DNA of 64,000 bases from Hypomesus transpacificus (Eukaryota; Chordata; Actinopteri; Osmeriformes; Osmeridae), in NCBI RefSeq assembly GCF_021917145.1, contig NC_061072.1, positions 11,863,707-11,927,706 of the forward strand, in the 5' to 3' direction. Shown here in pieces: positions 55,700-64,000 of this stretch; within the stretch, counting starts at the first letter, position 1, and each line of letters starts with the position of its first letter. A model generated the notes under the pieces. The model worked only from the letters and a program-made list of their open reading frames with translations. It was not told where the DNA came from and did no database searches. The position numbers were made by a program, and so were the translations under genes.

Positions 55700-56555
55700 G
55701 CTTTAGACAACAAGGTGAGTGTGCTGACATCAAAGAGTTTGATATCAGAAACATGCTGCAACTGGAACCAAATCATGCTCTTTTCAAATTGCCTGGTCAT
55801 CATGTTAGACCATGAGTTAACATGAATGAGATTCATGATACCTTGCTCAAATTGTTTCCATCTATGTCCATAGCAGCTTGGAATCAGTCATTTTGTTACC
55901 TTTGGCAAATCATTAACATTGCATCTTTAGTGGGGCCAAACGTCAGTTAGAAGCATCACAGCCAGTTAGGTGGTGAAAGAAGCAATGTGTTACTGGTAGA
56001 TTGGCTAGGGACCACGCACGTACCCATAATGCATTCTGTTTGCATTCATCCCTCCACAGCCTCACCCTAACAACCCATCCTCTGCCAGCTGTTCCCACCC
56101 CTCCTTCAGAATTCAAAAACAGCAGCAGGAAACAAGTCTCCTGATGTATTTATGGAGGGAACAGAGAACTGTACAAAGTAAAGGCTGTTTGGTCTGAAGC
56201 TGTGAATACATGCCATCACAGAGGAGGGAGTTAGACGGAGGCCGCATGGAACAATTCAACAGTCCAACAGTCTGTGTGTGTTTGGCTTAAGATAAGGAGG
56301 GGGAAGAGAGGGAGGGAGGGAAAGGATTTAGGCAGGGGTGGCATAAAAGGGGGAGGTGGGGTGCAGTTAAGGGATAGCTTTAGCCTTTAGCCAGTCAGTT
56401 AATTAACCAGTAGGACTTTTAATCAGTCAGTGATTAGCCAGTAAGCTAGCTAGTCATTAGCCTGCCAAACTGTTAGCTAGATGGCAGTTTAGCCGGTTAG
56501 CTAGCTAGCTGGTTAGCCAGCTAGTTAGCCAGCTAGCCATCAGCCAGCAAGCCAT
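55700..56555 (-). other. phyhipl: phyhipl 3' UTR / convergent intergenic stretch
   Basis: No coding exon was found. Next to the phyhipl stop, 56385-56550 is a degenerate array of GCTAG/TTAGCCAGCTAG-like words. A purine-rich block (gaagagagggaggg) lies at about 56297-56325. The remainder is unremarkable. Confidence 0.5.
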
Positions 56556-59746
<3,191 letters not shown>

Positions 59747-60928
59747 CTACTGTACTGTCGGTTACTATGGCAACACCTCTCCTCAATGTGATGTAGTGAT
59801 ACATCCATGTACCACACTCTTCAGTAAATCTACCTACAATGGTCCCCCTCTCCAATCGTTTACCCCTTAACGCTGGTTGTCCTTCATACAGCCGTCTTAC
59901 AGACACACATGCACTTACACACACACACGCCCACACCGGCAACAATTACAGCAATATCAACATCTAAATTCCTAGTTCAACTCAGATCAGAGGAAATGTC
60001 AGTAATAGGACACAGAGGGAGGGAAAGGGGCAATTATTTTCTAGAACCAGGTCAACAACACCATGACCCACTCACCACTTGCTAAGCACCATGGGATGTG
60101 GTGACAGGGCTGTGGGGAGGGCTGTAGACCATCGGGGAGGGAAGTGGACGTTTAGGAGATGAACAGAAATGCTGAATATTGTCCTCTCTACTTTTTTTGA
60201 GTTAGAGTGTGTTTGTGTGTATCGGTGAATCCCCTTCTGGTTTAATTAGGAGGGGAAAAGACTGTTGGGGGAAACTGTTGGGTTGGGTTTTTCACACATA
60301 GATTACAGTAGAACGAGTCATTCTAGATTAGACAATCCTTGCTCTGGAGGATGCCCATTGAAGACGCATTGAAGGTTGGATTATAAAATCGCTTTTCGGT
60401 GTCAGATTAAACTTCAATCTAGGCCTGCATGTAGAAGCTAGCTCATGATGCATGAAGCACAGCCTAATCTCTACAACTCACACTCACTCCAGTTTAATGT
60501 TTACTGAAGAGAGGGAGGGGCCCGCAGACAGGGAGCTGGAGAATTGGGACACACCATTAGGCTGCAGGATAAGTGCTTCAGGGCTCCGGAGCTACTCTTC
60601 AGAGCGTCTCTGAGGGGAGTAGAGTGGAGCAGGGGCCTGACCCGGCTCTGGGTAGATGAATTATAGTGGCTGCCTGGAAGTCAAATATGATGATGGAGTT
60701 TCTCTGCTGGATGTTACTCAGCGAGTGCTAGAGTGAGTGGGAGGTTCTCATGGTTATTACCGACGCTGCCATTCAGAAACATAGTCCACCTCATCCCATG
60801 CAGATCATGACATTTGTGAAGCATCACGTGCTGTTCTCCAGCTAAATGTCAGGCTTGTCAATGTGCTTCCTCAGCTGTCCCGTTCTGTTCTATCACAAAG
60901 ACCTGATGAGTACCCAACACTCGTTTTG

Positions 60929-61503
60929 ACCACCAGGCCTTGACCACCAGGGCCTTGACACCCAGGGCCTTGACCACCAGGCCTTGACACCCAGGGCCTC
61001 GACCACCAGGCCTTGACCACCAGGCCTTGACACCCAGGGCCTCGACCACCAGGCCTTGACCACCAGGGCCTTGACCACCAGGCCTTGACCACCAGGGCCT
61101 TGACCACCAGGCCTTGACCACCAGGCCTTGACACCCAGGGCCTCGACCACCAGGCCTTGACCACCAGGCCTTGACACCCAGGGCCTCGACCACCAGGCCT
61201 TGACCACCAGGCCTTGACACCCAGGGCCTCGACCACCAGGGCCTCGACCACCAGGGCCTTGACCACCAGGCCTTGACCACCAGGCCTTGACACCCAGGGC
61301 CTCGACCACCAGGCCTTGACCACCAGGCCTTGACACCCAGGGCCTCGACCACCAGGCCTTGACCACCAGGCCTTGACACCCAGGGCCTTGACCACCAGGG
61401 CCTCGACCACCAGGGCCTCGACCACCAGGGCCTTGACCACCAGGCCTCGACCACCAGGGCCTCGACCACCAGGGCTTGACCACCAGGCCTCGACCACCAG
61501 GGC
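60929..61503. repeat. minisatellite with 14/15-bp monomers and 43-bp higher-order period
   Basis: Monomers gaccaccaggcctt (14) and gacacccagggcctc or gaccaccagggcctt (15) are arrayed for about 575 bp. The marker gacaccc recurs at 60957, 60986, 61029, 61130, 61173, 61216, 61289, 61332 and 61375, mostly 43 bp apart (14+14+15). All three minus frames stay open and give Trp-Ser-Arg-Pro-Gly-type repeats, so it is not a gene. Confidence 0.95.
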
Positions 61504-62137
61504 TTCATCCCTACTCTCCTATTACACCTGCCTGTTGTATTCAGAGCCACATTCACAGGGGGAGAGATGGGTAATGGTGGCTCTAGGGGGAACTGCTGTG
61601 GACCGACACACTGAATGGGATCAACCAGGGGCACATCCCAATAGTCTAGATTGAGAATGTATCCACAGGAGGTCTCTACAGAGAAGGTGTAAGAAACTTT
61701 AAAACTTTAAATGGAAACTTAAAATCTAGGTTATTTGCTGAAACTTGCTTGCTGAAAAGCCTTTGTGAACCATTTTATGTTGCCCCTCCATGACAGCCCA
61801 GGGTGCTTTAAATGAATATCTGATTATGACAAAACTCATCCATATAAACACTTGCAATATACAGATATTCAACTGTAATGTACTTGCAATTCAAACTGAA
61901 CTAAAATAATAGGTTCTAAGAGAGTCTGACAGTACAAGAGAATCAGACTGGTAAATTAATAGGAACGGAAGCTGTAAGACATCTTCTAATTGGTATGTAC
62001 CAGGAATAAGAGAGTGAGGGGTGAGAGGGTGGTTGAACTATTAGGACAGTGTAGTTACAGCATGTAAGCTATTCTGCTGTCTGCCCTAGACACAATTGTG
62101 TTTGGCACTGTTTTCTTAATAAAAAAGATGCGGGAAC

Positions 62138-62201
62138 ACACACATATAGACACCCACGCACACACACATATAGACACACACACACAAACACAGACACACA
62201 C
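62138..62201. repeat. (CA)n-rich microsatellite with ATAGACAC units
   Basis: Interrupted CA repeats (acacacacatatagacaccc and similar) in the phyhipl 5' intron. Confidence 0.85.
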
Positions 62202-64000
62202 ATCAATTCCAAGGAAATTGAATATATCACATACCATACCACACTCAGCTTCACCTTCACATACAAAGGGCTTTAGAAAACACACCCAAGAGAATCAACT
62301 CCATAGCAATGGAAGGCTACTTAGAGAGGTACTTTCTTTGGTATTTGTAACATTGCTGATGTGTGTAGATCATTCAATAGATTGTGACAGCATGTACAGG
62401 ACAGTATATGATTGTGTCACTTTAGCTTCACGGTATCCATAGGAAGAGTAATCACATCAAGCTAACAACAGGAAGAAACATTCAAAATATGGTTTGAACA
62501 AAATTGCATTACCAAGTTCAGGGAAACATCCTCTTTTTATCTTACTCTGGCCATAATCAATTATATCAATAATGTTTAATCCATTGTTATAATAACCCCC
62601 TTAAACACAAAAGAGGATCAAGTCACAAAAAGCTTCTGTAGTTTAATCAGATTACAATCCTGGGATTAAAAACCATAATGGAAAGACTAAAGGCCTTTAG
62701 GGTATATGAGTTCTCTGAAATAAATGGACATGCTAGTTCTACGTCATCCCCAGTTCTGGACAGTAAAGCTGGTGTCTGATGATTTTAACAGTGGTTGGAA
62801 TCACACCACTTAGTTTACAGAGATGGGTGAAGCCCCCTGAATTGACCTACCAGACAAAAATGTTTCAGTTTAGGCTTGTGGAGCACTGTTAATCTAACCC
62901 CTGGCATGCAACGATGACTCTGCGCCAAATGAACTCATCATAATTCATTTGATTTTATATAACAAATAATCCTGCAATCCAGAGGTAGAGGCTTTAAACT
63001 GTGGCAAATACATTTTGGTAATGTGGTCACACACATACACAAGCAAGGTTATATTCATTTTGTAATAAATATAATAATCATATCATGAGTTTAAAAACCC
63101 ACAGAGTGCACAGTGAAATCATTACTAATGAATTGCTTGGCTTCTAATTGTGTTTCACAATGAAGGCATCGCCTGGCGTTGGTTACGATGACCCACAGAC
63201 AGCCAGTGTAACGTCTCTGGTAGGCATGGCATCAGGCAGCAGTTTAACCACCAACACGACCATCAACAGGTCTCTTCTCTCTGACCGAGTTGATACTGTT
63301 CATCACTAGCATACTGACCTCTAAAGACTCTCTGGCAACAGAAACACAGTGAAATCACTCTAAACTCTAAAGCCGCCAATATGATCCTGAGATTATATCT
63401 GTGTCCCTCTGTGAGAGATGCTGGGGACAAGGTGAGTGAGATGAAAGTCAAACATCACCATGAACAGTCGTGTTTGCAACGTGGGGCATCCAGCAGCAAG
63501 CTGATGGTGCTACAGTACAGTTGTTTTACTCACTCTTACAAGAGATGGCCATAACTGGTTGAAAAGGCGATCAGGAACAATAAGAAAGTATTCTATGTTG
63601 TTAATTGTGTCTCAAAACAATCTCAATCATGATTCATGCAATCACAATCTCAAAACAACACTAACAAGCTCTGAAGTCTTCCACCAGTTAACTACCTTGA
63701 TGAAGTCTTCAAGCATGGAGATTAAAGAGGATGTAGACAAGCAGATATCAGCCATACACCAATAACTAAACTACAGTACATTTGGACTGTATGAGATGCT
63801 TTGTTAAAAACATGCACAACAAAATCGCTTCTTTGTTTTCCTCTCTTCCTCTCAATAATCTTTGCTTCGAGAAACACAAGACAACCGATGATGCAACAGG
63901 ATTAAGCCTGTGTCAGATTAACCATGAGAGTACAGGGAAGAGAATGGTTAAGTCTAGTTCACACTAGAAATCTGTCCGTGTCAACCTACCAGCTGAAGAG

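Noticed and set aside
60858..61634. Minus-strand ORFs of 196-258 codons with Trp-Ser-Arg-Pro-Gly repeats
   Set aside because: They are translations of the 14/15-bp minisatellite. All three frames are open because of the repeat period and lack of stops, with no start context or homology.

Overview
The window is nuclear DNA from a ray-finned (teleost) fish. It has GT-AG split genes, compact introns, many CA/GA microsatellites, and two copies of a tRNA-derived SINE ending in the GTCGCTCTGGATAAGAGC-type tail that is common in teleost genomes. The species cannot be fixed by eye. I found no sign of prokaryotic, viral or plasmid sequence.

Five protein-coding genes are present. From left to right they are ank3 (+, 5' end outside the window), ccdc6 (+), slc16a9 (+), fam13c (+) and phyhipl (-, 5' end outside the window). 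This is the order and relative orientation I recall for human 10q21 (ANK3-CCDC6-SLC16A9-FAM13C-PHYHIPL), packed here into 64 kb. Exons were delineated by hand from homology to the vertebrate families, GT/AG borders and continuity of codon phase; every junction listed is phase-consistent.

ank3 (15-30272) runs from the end of the ankyrin-repeat domain through the ZU5-ZU5-UPA spectrin-binding supermodule, the ~7.3 kb neuronal giant exon (15878 to about 23140), the death domain and the C-terminal regulatory tail. It also contains a 99-nt cassette exon that repeats the end of the first ZU5 domain, a 27-nt microexon, a candidate 45-nt cassette exon, and a C-terminal module that resembles ankyrin-1/-2 more than the human ankyrin-G tail I remember. 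ccdc6 (32591-37645, nine coding exons) and slc16a9 (40624-43340, six coding exons) are complete. fam13c (48234-53923, at least ten coding exons) looks complete but may have additional 5' exons. phyhipl (56556-59442) lacks only its first coding exon or exons.

The rest is introns, UTRs and intergenic DNA holding the two SINEs, a palindromic MITE-like hairpin, a 29-bp tandem repeat, a 43-bp higher-order minisatellite and long (GA)n/(TC)n arrays. The genes are not an operon. They share a conserved neighbourhood: a membrane-spectrin adaptor, a coiled-coil scaffold, a monocarboxylate-family carrier, a FAM13-family protein and a phytanoyl-CoA-hydroxylase-interacting-like protein. I found no undescribed biological system. 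The points of interest are splice-level features of ank3 and fam13c and several repeat structures.
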